Below, one piece after another: positions 1 to 8,969 of a stretch of 64,000 nt of DNA (positions within the stretch are counted from its first letter, which is position 1; every line of letters begins with the position of its first letter). The position numbers and the translations under genes were made by a program. This DNA comes from Chitinophaga cymbidii (GTDB taxonomy: Bacteria > Bacteroidota > Bacteroidia > Chitinophagales > Chitinophagaceae). Below the pieces are notes generated by a model, which had not been told where the DNA came from, did not search any database, and saw only the letters and a program-made list of their open reading frames with translations. The DNA lies in NCBI RefSeq assembly GCF_007992715.1, contig NZ_BKAU01000001.1:1116001-1180000 (forward strand). Direction: 5' to 3'.

Positions 1-928
1 CATAGTCGCGGAGCCAGGACGATAAAGAGATGTGCCACCGGCGCCAGAACTCCGTGATGGAGCTGCTTTTATAGGGTTTGTCGAAGTTCGGGGGAATGGT
101 AAAGCCCATCCAGCGGGCGATGCCGATGGCCATATCCGAATACCCCGAGAAATCGCAGTAGATCACTAGCGCGTACGCATACACGCCGAGCAGGCATTCG
201 ATGCCGGTATGGCGGGAAGGATCATCGAAGATGTACTGCACGAAATTCTGGTACACGAAATCGGAGATGACCACTTTTTTGAAAAGACCGCCCAGGATGA
301 GGAACATGCCCTTTCCCACGTCTTCCCTGTTCAGCACGTAAGGCTGCCGGATCTGCGGGATGAAGTCTGCCGCCCGGACAATCGGCCCCATCATCAGTTT
401 CGGGAAAAATGACAGGAAAAAGAGATAGTCCATGAATTTATCCACCGGTTTGATCTCACGGCGGTATACATCGATCGTATAGCTGAGGTTTTCGAACGTA
501 TAAAATGAAATACCGATGGGCAGGAGAATGTGCATCGGCGTGATCCGTCCGGCGCCGAGGTCGTTCAGGATGCCGATGAAAAAATTCGTGTACTTGAAAT
601 ACACCAGCATGCCGATGTTGATCAATACGCTGAACCAGAGCAGCCCTTTGCGCACTCCTTCCCGCTGCTCGCGGTGAATGCGGTTGCTGAGGTAAAAATC
701 CACGATAGCCGAAAGGATCACGAGGCCAACGTATTCATTGCAGGCTTTATAGAAAAAGTATAGGGAAAATACCGTGAACACCCACACCCTGCCCCGCTCG
801 TGCTTCCGCACCAGCTGGTAGCACAACAGGAAGGCGGCGAAGAAATACAGGAAAAACGCGCTGTTGAAGAGAATAGGGTCTGCTTCATTGTATTTCAGCA
901 CGTTCCACAGGTTTTCCAGGAAAGGCAT
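1..928 (-). CDS. MBOAT family O-acyltransferase (AlgI-like), 3' end outside window
   Basis: Membrane-bound O-acyltransferase of the AlgI/DltB/PatA type. In this family the protein moves an acyl (usually acetyl) group across the membrane for transfer to an extracellular polymer. About 309 codons are visible. The start is MPFLENLWNVLKYNEADPIL, followed by several hydrophobic segments, and the visible part ends in the MBOAT signature FWRRWHISLSSWLRDY, which holds the conserved histidine. The ATG at 928 overlaps the 3' end of the preceding SGNH gene by 44 bases in another frame, so the two are probably translationally coupled. The C-terminal third lies beyond base 1. The family assignment is firm; the polymer is unknown. 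The two SGNH genes upstream recall AlgI/AlgJ/AlgX and PatA/PatB partnerships. Confidence 0.9.
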   Translation of the reverse strand, partial: MPFLENLWNVLKYNEADPILFNSAFFLYFFAAFLLCYQLVRKHERGRVWVFTVFSLYFFYKACNEYVGLVILSAIVDFYLSNRIHREQREGVRKGLLWFSVLINIGMLVYFKYTNFFIGILNDLGAGRITPMHILLPIGISFYTFENLSYTIDVYRREIKPVDKFMDYLFFLSFFPKLMMGPIVRAADFIPQIRQPYVLNREDVGKGMFLILGGLFKKVVISDFVYQNFVQYIFDDPSRHTGIECLLGVYAYALVIYCDFSGYSDMAIGIARWMGFTIPPNFDKPYKSSSITEFWRRWHISLSSWLRDY

Positions 929-2144
929 CGGTTAAATTTTTTATCCAGTCATCATATGCCGCTGCGATCGTTTCAAACAACATCGTTCCCTGCAGCGTAT
1001 ATCCATATGCGTTAAAATGCAATTTGTCGTTACTCCATCCGCGCAGGAATCTTTTATCCGCGCGCATGGCGTCGTAAAAGTCCCAGCAGGCGTAACCGTT
1101 ATCCCTGCAATACTGCAGTATCTCCGCGCGCAGCACCGCTACCTGCGGATTGGCGGCATAGGTTACGCGGTAATACGTGCGCTTGTTCTTCCGGTAGGCC
1201 ACGCGCCGTTTCTTCTTCATGCCGTAGGGCGGCGTGGTGAACAATACTTTTGCGCCGGGTGCATGTTCCCGCACCGCTTTCATCGTTTTGTCCATTTCCT
1301 GCCGCAGCTGCGCGGCGGTGACACCGCCAAAAGCTTCGTTGGTGCCGAGTGACAGGATCAACAGCTGCGGGCGCAGGATGCGGAGCTGCACCGGGAGCGT
1401 GGCGGCATGCTGGTTATAGTGCATGAACTGCGCGCCGTTGATGCCGATGGCATGGTACAGCACGCCCTGATGGCCGTTCTGCAGCACCGCGCCGTAAAAG
1501 CGGAACAATCCCTTATGCTGCGGCCAGCTCAGGCGGAAAGCGTAGATGCTGCTGTCTGCCGTGATGGTGGCCTGCTGCATGTTTTCGGGGAAAGCAGTGC
1601 TGTCTTCGTGTATCCTCACGGTCAGTTGCTCCATATCCCCAACGGCCTGCACCGGCGCCTTACCAGTGCCGGCATCGTAAAAGATCTGTATGTTGTCCGT
1701 GCTTCCCTGTTTTATTGTGCAGGAAAGCGACGGCGAAACCTGCGACGTATGGATCGTCATCCCGCCAGGCCCCGGCCAGTATACCTGGTATCTTTCCACC
1801 ACGCGGACGGAAGACCAGCGAATATGGCTGCTCCAGCGATACGCATCCGGACCGTTCGTACGCGCCAGGTTGTAGGGAAGCACCCATCCGGGGCCCGCAT
1901 CGCCGAACTTCTGTTTCAGCCCGGCGGCGGCCGCTTCCGGCAGAAAGCCCGCCTGCACGTGCGAATCACCGAGGTGAAAAATGCTCACCACCTGGCTGTC
2001 CGCCCGCCGCAGCTGTTCAAAGAGCGGATACAGGGCCGTATCATTGAAAAGAAAACGCGATGTCTGTGCGCTGCTTTTCATGCTACATCCCATACATCCC
2101 AAAATGACAATGAGCCCGCTAAAACGTCTCCTGCTGATATTCAT
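885..2144 (-). CDS. SGNH/GDSL-fold hydrolase or acetyltransferase, exported
   Basis: A 419-residue exported SGNH-fold protein. The N-terminus MNISRRRFSGLIVILGCMGC is basic then hydrophobic with cysteines, so a lipoprotein or cleaved signal is possible. Block I is FHLGDSHVQ with the nucleophile at about Ser61. Block III is LSLGTNEAFGG. The acid/base pair sits in NDKLHFNAYG near the C-terminus. The triad therefore looks complete. The start overlaps the upstream SGNH gene by 26 bases and the end overlaps the MBOAT gene by 44. By analogy with AlgJ/AlgX and PatB (established), it probably takes acetyl groups delivered by the MBOAT protein and places them on, or removes them from, a periplasmic or surface glycan. 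The substrate is inferred only. Confidence 0.85.
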   Translation of the reverse strand: MNISRRRFSGLIVILGCMGCSMKSSAQTSRFLFNDTALYPLFEQLRRADSQVVSIFHLGDSHVQAGFLPEAAAAGLKQKFGDAGPGWVLPYNLARTNGPDAYRWSSHIRWSSVRVVERYQVYWPGPGGMTIHTSQVSPSLSCTIKQGSTDNIQIFYDAGTGKAPVQAVGDMEQLTVRIHEDSTAFPENMQQATITADSSIYAFRLSWPQHKGLFRFYGAVLQNGHQGVLYHAIGINGAQFMHYNQHAATLPVQLRILRPQLLILSLGTNEAFGGVTAAQLRQEMDKTMKAVREHAPGAKVLFTTPPYGMKKKRRVAYRKNKRTYYRVTYAANPQVAVLRAEILQYCRDNGYACWDFYDAMRADKRFLRGWSNDKLHFNAYGYTLQGTMLFETIAAAYDDWIKNLTDAFPGKPVERAEIQ

Positions 2145-3489
2145 CCATGATCGCTTTGTATAACAAGGCGCCTACTTTGGAGGCCCCGCGGAAATTGAAG
2201 TGTGTGTAATCCCTGTTCGCCAGCGCCGTATCGCCTTCCACCCATTTTGCCATCGCGCCGTCGCCACCCATGGCGGAATACAGGTTCCAGTAAGCGATGC
2301 CGCGTTTTTCCGCTACGCGGTGCTGTACTTTCAGCAATGCTTTCACACCGGGAGCGGTGACATATTTTCCCTGTTTCCGGTATGATTTATCCGCCGTGCC
2401 TACGATCAGGATGGAGGTTTGCGGGAAGATGCGGTGAAGGGAATCCACCACTCTCACCATCGTTTTACCATACCAGTCGTATTTCGTGTTTTCCGGCCTG
2501 TATAATACGTTCGCGCCGTAATGCAACACAATGAGATCGTACGGGCGCACCGAGCGCATCTGCCGCCACATGCCGCTGCTGAGCCGGGCCAGTTCTATGC
2601 CGCTGATGCCGCGGAAGGAATAATTATCGAGGAAGATGCCGTTGCGGCTTTCAAAGCAAACGCCATAAAACGGCGTTTGTTCGTCACCGTTAAACTTCAG
2701 CGTCAGAGCGCGGGCGGTACTGTCTGTTGTGAACGAGTAGGCATTGATCTTCCTGTTGCCGCCCAGCTGCAGGGGCTTGTTGTTCACCATCACGGTCCTG
2801 CCGCCGGAGCCATAGAGCAGGCTTACTTCTTCAAACTGATCGAGGCGTTCACGCTTCACCGGCGTATAGCGCACCCAGCTGTCCGCCGACGGCACGAATA
2901 CGTGCCCGGAAATGCCCAGCTCCGTGCCGCTTGGCGGCGTGTTCATGAAATGATAATCGGTCCAGTTCCCGGAATACGTATGCCCGATGGAAGTACGGAA
3001 GCCGGATACCACAGAGGTGGCCGGCACATATCCTACGCCTTCGCCTCCGAAGTAGGCTTGCAGGCTGTCGCGGAGGTCTTGTGTGATAAGGTCCCCTTCT
3101 ATCATGGAATCGCCGAAGTAGGCGATGCGCACTTTCTTGCGTTGACCCGTTCTGAGCGCTTTCAGCGCCTGCATGAAATATTGCATGCCGCCGCCTTCTC
3201 CTTCCGCGGTGATGCCATAATCGAGAATACCGCTGTAGGTAAGGAAGTCGCGCCGCACGGCAATGGCAACGCTGTCCGCTGTGCTGTCCGTCGGGGGCGT
3301 GATCTCCTGGGCCACGAATGATGTGTCCGCTGCGGGCTCCGGTTGCCGGAGGTCCGCCAGGATGTCCAGCCGGCGCAAGGTATGGCCACCGATGGAAAGA
3401 CCGTTCTGAACGAGGGATAACGCTGCCAGGCAAAGCAGGGTTCCCATCACAATGACGAGCGGATAGGGATGTTTATTTCCGGTGGGCAT
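2119..3489 (-). CDS. SGNH-fold protein, membrane-anchored, second of a tandem pair
   Basis: A 456-residue protein with an N-terminal hydrophobic anchor (about residues 10-28), a linker of roughly 80 residues and a C-terminal SGNH domain. Visible catalytic blocks are RIAYFGDSMIEGD (Ser near 128), VLHYGANVLY (the Asn of block III) and RDYTHFNFRGA (Asp and His of block V). The triad looks intact. It is clearly divergent from the SGNH protein encoded just downstream, so this is not a recent duplication. The gene lies 43 bases after the glucosaminidase stop and overlaps the next SGNH gene by 26 bases. Probable role: periplasmic acyl transfer or esterase partner of the MBOAT protein. Confidence 0.85.
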   Translation of the reverse strand: MPTGNKHPYPLVIVMGTLLCLAALSLVQNGLSIGGHTLRRLDILADLRQPEPAADTSFVAQEITPPTDSTADSVAIAVRRDFLTYSGILDYGITAEGEGGGMQYFMQALKALRTGQRKKVRIAYFGDSMIEGDLITQDLRDSLQAYFGGEGVGYVPATSVVSGFRTSIGHTYSGNWTDYHFMNTPPSGTELGISGHVFVPSADSWVRYTPVKRERLDQFEEVSLLYGSGGRTVMVNNKPLQLGGNRKINAYSFTTDSTARALTLKFNGDEQTPFYGVCFESRNGIFLDNYSFRGISGIELARLSSGMWRQMRSVRPYDLIVLHYGANVLYRPENTKYDWYGKTMVRVVDSLHRIFPQTSILIVGTADKSYRKQGKYVTAPGVKALLKVQHRVAEKRGIAYWNLYSAMGGDGAMAKWVEGDTALANRDYTHFNFRGASKVGALLYKAIMDEYQQETF

Positions 3490-3532
3490 GATAAATTACG
3501 TGTGTCCGTTTCCGTGATTTGTCCCCGCAAAT

Positions 3533-4045
3533 CTATTGTTTTGCCAGCTTTAAATCACCATCCAGTTCATATAATTTATAACGTTTGATCACGTTCGTCA
3601 CCCGGTCTATCCATACCTGTCCGGCGGAAGAGTAGTTGGACTGGATGAGCTTCTTCAGCCACTCCTGGTAATCGGCATTGCCTTTCATGCCGGCATACCA
3701 TTTACGGCGGGTGCATAATCTTGCGAAGTAGCGGAAGGACGCGGTATCCGATGCAAATTCACGGTATACGGAGCGGTAGGTTTCCCCGCGTTTGGCGAGG
3801 TTGTTCTTTCCTACGATGCCGAAGTGATTGTTCAGCAGCTTTGCATTTCTGCTGGTCCCGCTGCCGGATTCCAGCATGGCAACGCCAAGGATCACACTGG
3901 CGGGAACGCCTGTTTCTTTCATGAGATCAACTGCAACGGGCTCGAATTTCTGAATGTACTTTTTGGGGATCTTCTGTGCCGAGACTGCGATAGAGGTGGC
4001 CAGCATACCACCGAGCAGCAACGTTCTTTTCTTTCTTAAAAGCAT
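3533..4045 (-). CDS. Glucosaminidase-domain protein (GH73/FlgJ-like)
   Basis: A short secreted glucosaminidase of 170 residues. It has a signal peptide (MLLRKKRTLLLGGMLATSIA, cleavage after SAQ) and then a single GH73-type domain. The catalytic-glutamate region VILGVAMLESGSGTS and the following NNHFGIVG motif are both visible. Members hydrolyse N-acetylglucosaminyl linkages in peptidoglycan. No LysM or SH3 anchoring domain is present. The stop lies 43 bases before the first SGNH gene, so it may head the same leftward operon. A TAATTTTG box about 47 bases upstream could be its promoter. Whether it acts in cell-wall remodelling together with the O-acylation genes is inference from position. Confidence 0.85.
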   Translation of the reverse strand: MLLRKKRTLLLGGMLATSIAVSAQKIPKKYIQKFEPVAVDLMKETGVPASVILGVAMLESGSGTSRNAKLLNNHFGIVGKNNLAKRGETYRSVYREFASDTASFRYFARLCTRRKWYAGMKGNADYQEWLKKLIQSNYSSAGQVWIDRVTNVIKRYKLYELDGDLKLAKQ

Positions 4046-4092
4046 GCGCTTGTTTTAAATGAACCAATCCGCACGGGGGCTTTTTCACCGGA

Positions 4093-4100
4093 CAAAATTA
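4093..4100 (-). promoter_or_regulatory. Candidate -7 box for the glucosaminidase gene
   Basis: Reads TAATTTTG on the minus strand, matching the Bacteroidota consensus TAnnTTTG. It ends 47 bases before the ATG at 4045. No TTG is present at the ideal upstream distance, so it is a one-element match in AT-rich sequence. Confidence 0.4.
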
Positions 4101-4178
4101 CATCAATCAAGATACATTTAATGTAATTAATATGTTAATGTGTTATAATTTAAGTTTATTCTGATATTATATTAACAG

Positions 4179-4210
4179 GAAACGCTGCGGCCTTCAACCC
4201 GCAGCGTTTC
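4179..4210 (-). terminator. Hairpin terminator after aspS
   Basis: A perfect 12-bp stem (GAAACGCTGCGG / CCGCAGCGTTTC) with an 8-base loop lies 18 bases beyond the aspS stop. On the minus strand the sequence after the stem is only moderately T-rich (CTGTTAATAT). Confidence 0.6.
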
Positions 4211-4227
4211 AATAGCAATAATATTTC

Positions 4228-5976
4228 TTACTTCAGCAAAGACAGCTTCAGCTCATCCAGCTGCACCTGGTCGATCTCGCTGGGTGCGTCGAGCATTACA
4301 TCGCGGCCGGAGTTATTTTTCGGAAAGGCGATGAAGTCGCGGATGGTTTCATTGCCGCCGAGCAGGGAGCAGAAACGGTCGAAGCCGAACGCGATACCGC
4401 CGTGCGGGGGCGCTCCATATTCAAATGCGCCTAACAGGAAGCCGAATTTATGGTTGGCTTCTTCCTTGCTCATGCCGAGCGCGGCGAACATTTTTTCCTG
4501 CAGGTCTTTCTGGAAGATACGGATGGAACCGCCGCCGATCTCGGTGCCGTTCAGCACGATGTCGTAGGCATTGGCTTTGATCTTTTTGTATTGTGCGGGA
4601 TCGTCCATCAGGTGAATATGTTCAGGCTTGGGCGCGGTGAACGGATGGTGACGCGCTACCCAACGGTTCTCTTCTTCCGCATATTCGAACAGCGGGAAGT
4701 CGATCACCCAGAGCGGTTTGTATTCGTCCTTGTTGCGGAGGCCGAGGCGTTCGCCCATTTCGAGGCGCAGTTCGCTCATGGCTTTGCGGGTGCGTTCTTC
4801 CTTGCCGGCGAGGATGAGGATCAGGTCGCCGGGTTGTGCCTGGCACTGGTCCGCGAAAAGCTGCAGCCCTCTTTCGTTAAAGAATTTATCGATGGAGCTT
4901 TTCAGCGATCCGTCCGTATTGTACTTGATATAGATCAGGCCCGTCATGCCGATCTGCGGGCGCTTCACCCATTCGGTCAGCTCATCAAGTTGTTTGCGGG
5001 TGTATTCGCTGCAGCCTTTTACGTTGATGCCTACGATCAGTTCGGCTTCATCAAATACTTTGAAACTGTTGCCGCGGCCGGGCTCACCAAGGTCTACCAG
5101 CTTCATTTCAAAGCGGATGTCCGGCTTGTCGTTCCCATAATATTTCATGGCGTCGTCCCATGTCATGCGCGGGAACGGTTCATGGAATTCGATCCCTTTG
5201 ATCTCGTGGAACACATGTTTGGTCATTTCCTCGAAGTTCTGCAGCACATCTTCCTGGTCCACGAAGCTCATTTCGCAGTCGATCTGTGTGAATTCCGGCT
5301 GGCGGTCTGCACGAAGGTCCTCGTCCCGGAAGCATTTCACGATCTGGTAATACCGGTCGTAACCGCTTACCATCAGCAGCTGCTTGAAGGTCTGCGGAGA
5401 TTGCGGCAGGGCGTAGAACTGGTTCGGGTTCATGCGGCTGGGCACCACAAAGTCACGCGCGCCTTCGGGAGTGGACTTGATCAGGTAAGGCGTTTCAATA
5501 TCCATGAAGCCCCTGCTGTCCAGGAAGTTCCGCACGGAGCGGTTCACCCGGTAGCGGAGCGTGAGGTTCTGCTTAACGAGGTTGCGGCGGAGATCGAGGT
5601 AACGGTATTTCATGCGCAGCTCATCGCCACCGTCCGTATCGTCCTGGATGGTGAAGGGCGGCGTTTTGGAGCCGTTGAGCACGGTAAATTCGGATACGGT
5701 GATCTCTATATCGCCAGTGGGAATGTTGTTATTCTTGCTGGTACGTTCGGTTACGGTGCCTTTCACCTGCAAAACGAATTCGCGGCCCAGCGGTTGTTTG
5801 TCCAGCTGCGCATTGAGGCTTTCGCCCAGCAACAGCTGTGTAATACCATAGCGGTCGCGCAGGTCTACAAACGTAATGCTTCCAAACTTGCGGACGGTTT
5901 GCACCCATCCTGCCAGTGTTACCGGCTGCCCTGCATGTTCCATGCGCAATTCACCACATGTGTGCGTTCTGTACAT
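4228..5976 (-). CDS. aspS: Aspartyl-tRNA synthetase
   Basis: Class II aminoacyl-tRNA synthetase that charges tRNA-Asp. It has 582 residues, the usual size for the bacterial type. An N-terminal OB-fold anticodon-binding domain (about residues 1-105, with [20 protein letters not shown]) is followed by the catalytic core. Motif 2 is [16 protein letters not shown] and motif 3 is [15 protein letters not shown]. The bacterial GAD insertion occupies roughly residues 280-420. The gene looks monocistronic: a TAnnTTTG box precedes it and a strong hairpin follows it. Whether the enzyme also makes Asp-tRNA-Asn cannot be read from the sequence. Confidence 0.97.
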   Translation of the reverse strand: MYRTHTCGELRMEHAGQPVTLAGWVQTVRKFGSITFVDLRDRYGITQLLLGESLNAQLDKQPLGREFVLQVKGTVTERTSKNNNIPTGDIEITVSEFTVLNGSKTPPFTIQDDTDGGDELRMKYRYLDLRRNLVKQNLTLRYRVNRSVRNFLDSRGFMDIETPYLIKSTPEGARDFVVPSRMNPNQFYALPQSPQTFKQLLMVSGYDRYYQIVKCFRDEDLRADRQPEFTQIDCEMSFVDQEDVLQNFEEMTKHVFHEIKGIEFHEPFPRMTWDDAMKYYGNDKPDIRFEMKLVDLGEPGRGNSFKVFDEAELIVGINVKGCSEYTRKQLDELTEWVKRPQIGMTGLIYIKYNTDGSLKSSIDKFFNERGLQLFADQCQAQPGDLILILAGKEERTRKAMSELRLEMGERLGLRNKDEYKPLWVIDFPLFEYAEEENRWVARHHPFTAPKPEHIHLMDDPAQYKKIKANAYDIVLNGTEIGGGSIRIFQKDLQEKMFAALGMSKEEANHKFGFLLGAFEYGAPPHGGIAFGFDRFCSLLGGNETIRDFIAFPKNNSGRDVMLDAPSEIDQVQLDELKLSLLK

Positions 5977-6007
5977 TATTCTAAGCTTTTCTTTTAATTA
6001 GGGAGGT

Positions 6008-6015
6008 CAAAGATA
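6008..6015 (-). promoter_or_regulatory. Candidate -7 box for aspS
   Basis: Reads TATCTTTG on the minus strand (TAnnTTTG), 31 bases before the aspS ATG at 5976. No matching -33 TTG at 18-20 bases. Confidence 0.45.
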
Positions 6016-6035
6016 AGATATGGAGGTCTGAAAAT

Positions 6036-7067
6036 CTACCTCAAAGCATTAAAATACCGTTTAATATCTATTTCCGGGGGTAAGGGCGTGGCTTCCAGCA
6101 GGTGGCGGACGAATTGCTCGGCGGCCCAGGGGGCCAGGGAACAGCCTTTGGAACCCATTCCATTAAAGATCCCTACCTGCGGGAAGCGGGGGTGCATGCC
6201 CACCAGCGGGCGCCTGTCCGGGCCGGAGGGGCGGATGGCGGACAGATGGGCTTCCACGGTGTAAGGTACCTTCAGCAGTTGCCGCAGGCTTTCTTCTATC
6301 TCCGCGCGCTTCTCCGCCGTGGGCGCGGCATCCGCATAGTCCCAGGAAAAAGTGGCGCCGGCCCAGTACGTGCCGTCTTCAAGGGGCACCAGCGTAATGC
6401 CTTTCTTGATGATATCGCGGGTGTGGAGCGCGGCGCGGATCACGAGCGCTTCGCCTTTGTTGGGCAGGAATTTCAGCTTGCCGAACCAGGGGTTGGACGG
6501 GCTGTCCACCCCTTCGCAGAAGATGACGGCGGCGGCGCTTACATCTCCGTAGCGTACGCCCTGTTCCGTGATGTTCAGTGCTGCTGCGTTAAAACGTTCT
6601 GTTCTGAGGTGCAGGCGCTGCCGCCAGGCGGGGAGCAGGGTGTTGAGCTGCACGTTGGCGCCTTTTACGATGCCGGCGCCGAAAGGCTGATGCAGGGTGG
6701 CTTCGTGGCGGGGAGCTTCGGGCTGTTGCATATAAGGCGTTGCTGGCAAAGCTGCCGCAAACGCATCCCGCATCTGCGCCGAAGGCCATACGTTCCAGAT
6801 ATCGCGCTCATGAAAGCAGCTGATCCCGAGTTCCGCTTCCATTTCCCGGTAAGTACGCACCGCCAGCGGATATATCGTTTCGTATAGCCATGCCAGTTCA
6901 AACTTCCTGCCGGATACCGGGTTGATGATACCGGATGCGGTGCGGGAAGCGGTACCCGGCCGGGCATCGTCGTACATCAGCACCCGCTTGCCGGCCTTTT
7001 GCAGGAACCAGCTTAGCATGGTGCCGGAAATGCCCTGCCCAACGAGCATGTAATCGTACATCTGCAT
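6036..7067 (-). CDS. FAD-dependent oxidoreductase, DAO family
   Basis: A 343-residue flavoprotein of the D-amino-acid oxidase (DAO) superfamily. The N-terminus YDYMLVGQGISGTMLSWFLQ is the FAD-binding Rossmann motif and continues into the acidic end LMYDD. Near the C-terminus, VPLEDGTYWAGATFSWDY and GPDRRPLVGMHPRFPQVG match the second FAD-contacting segment of DAO enzymes, as does IFNGMGSKGCSLAPW. Substrate is unknown; glycine oxidase-like and tRNA-modifying relatives share this layout. The start could be the first ATG or the ATG two codons later. It is transcribed leftward after the sucD terminator, so it needs its own promoter. Confidence 0.85.
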   Translation of the reverse strand: MQMYDYMLVGQGISGTMLSWFLQKAGKRVLMYDDARPGTASRTASGIINPVSGRKFELAWLYETIYPLAVRTYREMEAELGISCFHERDIWNVWPSAQMRDAFAAALPATPYMQQPEAPRHEATLHQPFGAGIVKGANVQLNTLLPAWRQRLHLRTERFNAAALNITEQGVRYGDVSAAAVIFCEGVDSPSNPWFGKLKFLPNKGEALVIRAALHTRDIIKKGITLVPLEDGTYWAGATFSWDYADAAPTAEKRAEIEESLRQLLKVPYTVEAHLSAIRPSGPDRRPLVGMHPRFPQVGIFNGMGSKGCSLAPWAAEQFVRHLLEATPLPPEIDIKRYFNALR

Positions 7068-7090
7068 AAGACCGCAAAGGTAACCAGAAT

Positions 7091-7119
7091 AAAAAAAGGC
7101 TGATCATTGTGATCAGCCT
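7091..7119 (-). terminator. Rho-independent terminator of sucD
   Basis: On the minus strand, a 10-bp stem closed by AGGCTGATCA / TGATCAGCCT with a 3-base loop is followed directly by a run of seven T. It begins 22 bases past the sucD stop. Textbook shape. Confidence 0.9.
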
Positions 7120-7141
7120 CAAAAATGATAATGAGTTATGT

Positions 7142-8029
7142 TCAGGCAGGTACTGCTTTTCCGCTCAGTACTTCCGCCATTTTCTTTCCGATGTCGGCCG
7201 GACTGTCCACTACGTGAACGCCGCAGGCGCGCATGATCTTCATTTTAGCTGCTGCGGTATCGTCCGCACCGCCGATGATAGCACCGGCGTGGCCCATACG
7301 GCGGCCCGGAGGCGCGGTCTGGCCGGCGATGAAACCAACTACAGGCTTGCGGGGATTCGCTTTGATCCATTCTGCCGCTTCTGCTTCCATGCTACCGCCG
7401 ATCTCGCCGATCATGATGATCGCATCGGTTTCGGGATCGTTCATCAGCAGTTCCACGGCTTCTTTGGTAGGCGTTCCGATGATCGGGTCGCCACCGATGC
7501 CGATAGCGGTAGAAACGCCCAGGCCGGCTTTCACCACCTGGTCTGCCGCTTCGTAAGTGAGGGTACCGGATTTGGAAACGATGCCCACGCGGCCTTTCTT
7601 GAAGATGAAGCCGGGCATGATGCCTACTTTGGCTTCTTCCGCGGTGATCACACCGGGACAGTTAGGCCCGATCAGGCGGGTGTTATGGGATTGCAGGTAG
7701 CTTTGGGCTTTCACCATGTCCTGCACGGGAATTCCTTCTGTGATACAAACTACCAGCGCGATGCCGGCATCCGCGGCTTCCATGATCGCATCGGCGGCGA
7801 ATGCCGGAGGCACGAAGATGATGGAAACATCCGCTCCCGTTTCTTTTACCGCATCTGCCACGGTATTGAATACCGGGCGGTCCAGGTGGCTGCTGCCGCC
7901 TTTACCGGGGGTTACGCCACCTACCACGTTGGTGCCGTATTCAATCATTTGTGTGGCATGGAAAGTACCCTCGGTGCCGGTAAACCCCTGCACGATCACT
8001 TTACTGTCTTTATTAACTAAAACACTCAT
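7142..8029 (-). CDS. sucD: Succinyl-CoA ligase (ADP-forming), alpha subunit
   Basis: The TCA-cycle enzyme subunit that forms succinate and ATP/GTP from succinyl-CoA together with the beta subunit SucC. It has 295 residues, normal for the family. An N-terminal CoA-binding Rossmann domain ([19 protein letters not shown], then GGVTPGKGG) precedes the ligase domain. The phosphorylated active-site histidine lies in [13 protein letters not shown] near residue 246. sucC is not next to it in this window, so the subunits are encoded at separate loci. The gene has its own candidate promoter (8080-8087) and a strong terminator. Confidence 0.97.
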   Translation of the reverse strand: MSVLVNKDSKVIVQGFTGTEGTFHATQMIEYGTNVVGGVTPGKGGSSHLDRPVFNTVADAVKETGADVSIIFVPPAFAADAIMEAADAGIALVVCITEGIPVQDMVKAQSYLQSHNTRLIGPNCPGVITAEEAKVGIMPGFIFKKGRVGIVSKSGTLTYEAADQVVKAGLGVSTAIGIGGDPIIGTPTKEAVELLMNDPETDAIIMIGEIGGSMEAEAAEWIKANPRKPVVGFIAGQTAPPGRRMGHAGAIIGGADDTAAAKMKIMRACGVHVVDSPADIGKKMAEVLSGKAVPA

Positions 8030-8079
8030 CGCGACTGATTTATTTGATGATTTTATTGATTCTTCCTGTTAAGGCGGGA

Positions 8080-8087
8080 CAAAAATA
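8080..8087 (-). promoter_or_regulatory. Candidate -7 box for sucD
   Basis: Reads TATTTTTG on the minus strand, 50 bases before the sucD ATG at 8029. One-element match to TAnnTTTG. Confidence 0.45.
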
Positions 8088-8122
8088 ACGGATAATGGCT
8101 AAAAAGTAAAGCGGGGGATATA

Positions 8123-8944
8123 TTAACTATTTGTCTTATTTCCGCCTTCCTGCTTGCCGCCGCGCCATTTATTGTCCTGAAAGTACTCGCTCTGGCGCAT
8201 TTCCTTGATATCCTGGAAGAATTCGGAGGCGAAGATGAAGTCGTTCAGCTTTTTGTCTTTCGCGAAAATAATGTCCTTATTGCTGCCTTCCCACTGTTTA
8301 AGGCCCTGGTGCATGTACATGATATGGTCGCCGCTTTCCATAACGGTGTTCATATCGTGGGTATTGACCACGGTGGTGATGTTGTATTCCGCCGTGAGGT
8401 CCTTGATGAGCTTGTCTATCACGAGGGAGGTCTGCGGGTCCAGGCCGGAGTTGGGCTCGTCCACGAACAGGTATTTCGGGTTCAGTACGATGGCCCTGGC
8501 GATGCCGACCCTTTTTTTCATCCCGCCGCTGATCTCGGCAGGGTATTTTTTATTGGCGTCCTTGAGGTTCACACGGTCCAGGCACTCCTGCATTCTTTTC
8601 CGTTTTTCCTTGTAGTTGCCGCGGGCGAACATATCCAGCGGGAACATCACGTTTTCTTCCACGGTCATACTGTCAAACAGCGCGGAGCCCTGGAACAGCA
8701 TGCCTATCTCCTGCCGGATGGGTTTCTTTTCCATATCGTCCATCGCGGTAAAATCCTTTCCGTTATACAATATCTGTCCGCTGTCCGGCTTGATAAGCCC
8801 TACCATACATTTCATCAATACGGTCTTTCCGCTGCCGCTGGCGCCGATGATAAGATTGGTCTTACCGGCTTCCATTTTGGCGGATACGTCCTGCAGGATC
8901 ACTTTTTCTCCGAAGCTTTTGCGAATATTGATCAATTCTATCAT
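8123..8944 (-). CDS. mlaF: ABC transporter ATPase, MlaF-like
   Basis: A 273-residue ATP-binding subunit of an MCE/Mla-type lipid transporter. In diderm bacteria this complex moves phospholipids between the inner and outer membranes. Walker A is IGASGSGKTVLMKC, the ABC signature is EISGGMKKRVGIARAI, and Walker B is YLFVDEPNSGLDP, followed by the H-loop region VVNTHDMNTVM. The permease gene lies 25 bases upstream, so the pair is co-transcribed. The C-terminal tail past residue 245 (KEMRQSEYFQDNKWRGGKQEGG) is polar. No MCE-domain (MlaD) gene follows, although one often completes this operon; the next gene is sucD. Confidence 0.88.
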   Translation of the reverse strand: MIELINIRKSFGEKVILQDVSAKMEAGKTNLIIGASGSGKTVLMKCMVGLIKPDSGQILYNGKDFTAMDDMEKKPIRQEIGMLFQGSALFDSMTVEENVMFPLDMFARGNYKEKRKRMQECLDRVNLKDANKKYPAEISGGMKKRVGIARAIVLNPKYLFVDEPNSGLDPQTSLVIDKLIKDLTAEYNITTVVNTHDMNTVMESGDHIMYMHQGLKQWEGSNKDIIFAKDKKLNDFIFASEFFQDIKEMRQSEYFQDNKWRGGKQEGGNKTNS

Positions 8945-8969
8945 AAAAAGGTTCGTCTCGGTTTGAAGG

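Noticed and set aside
4450..5997. A 515-codon plus-strand frame opposite aspS
   Set aside because: Composition is shadow-like (Val/Ala/His/Phe-rich, no motif) and it lies wholly within a certain aspS gene. High-GC third positions keep antisense frames open.
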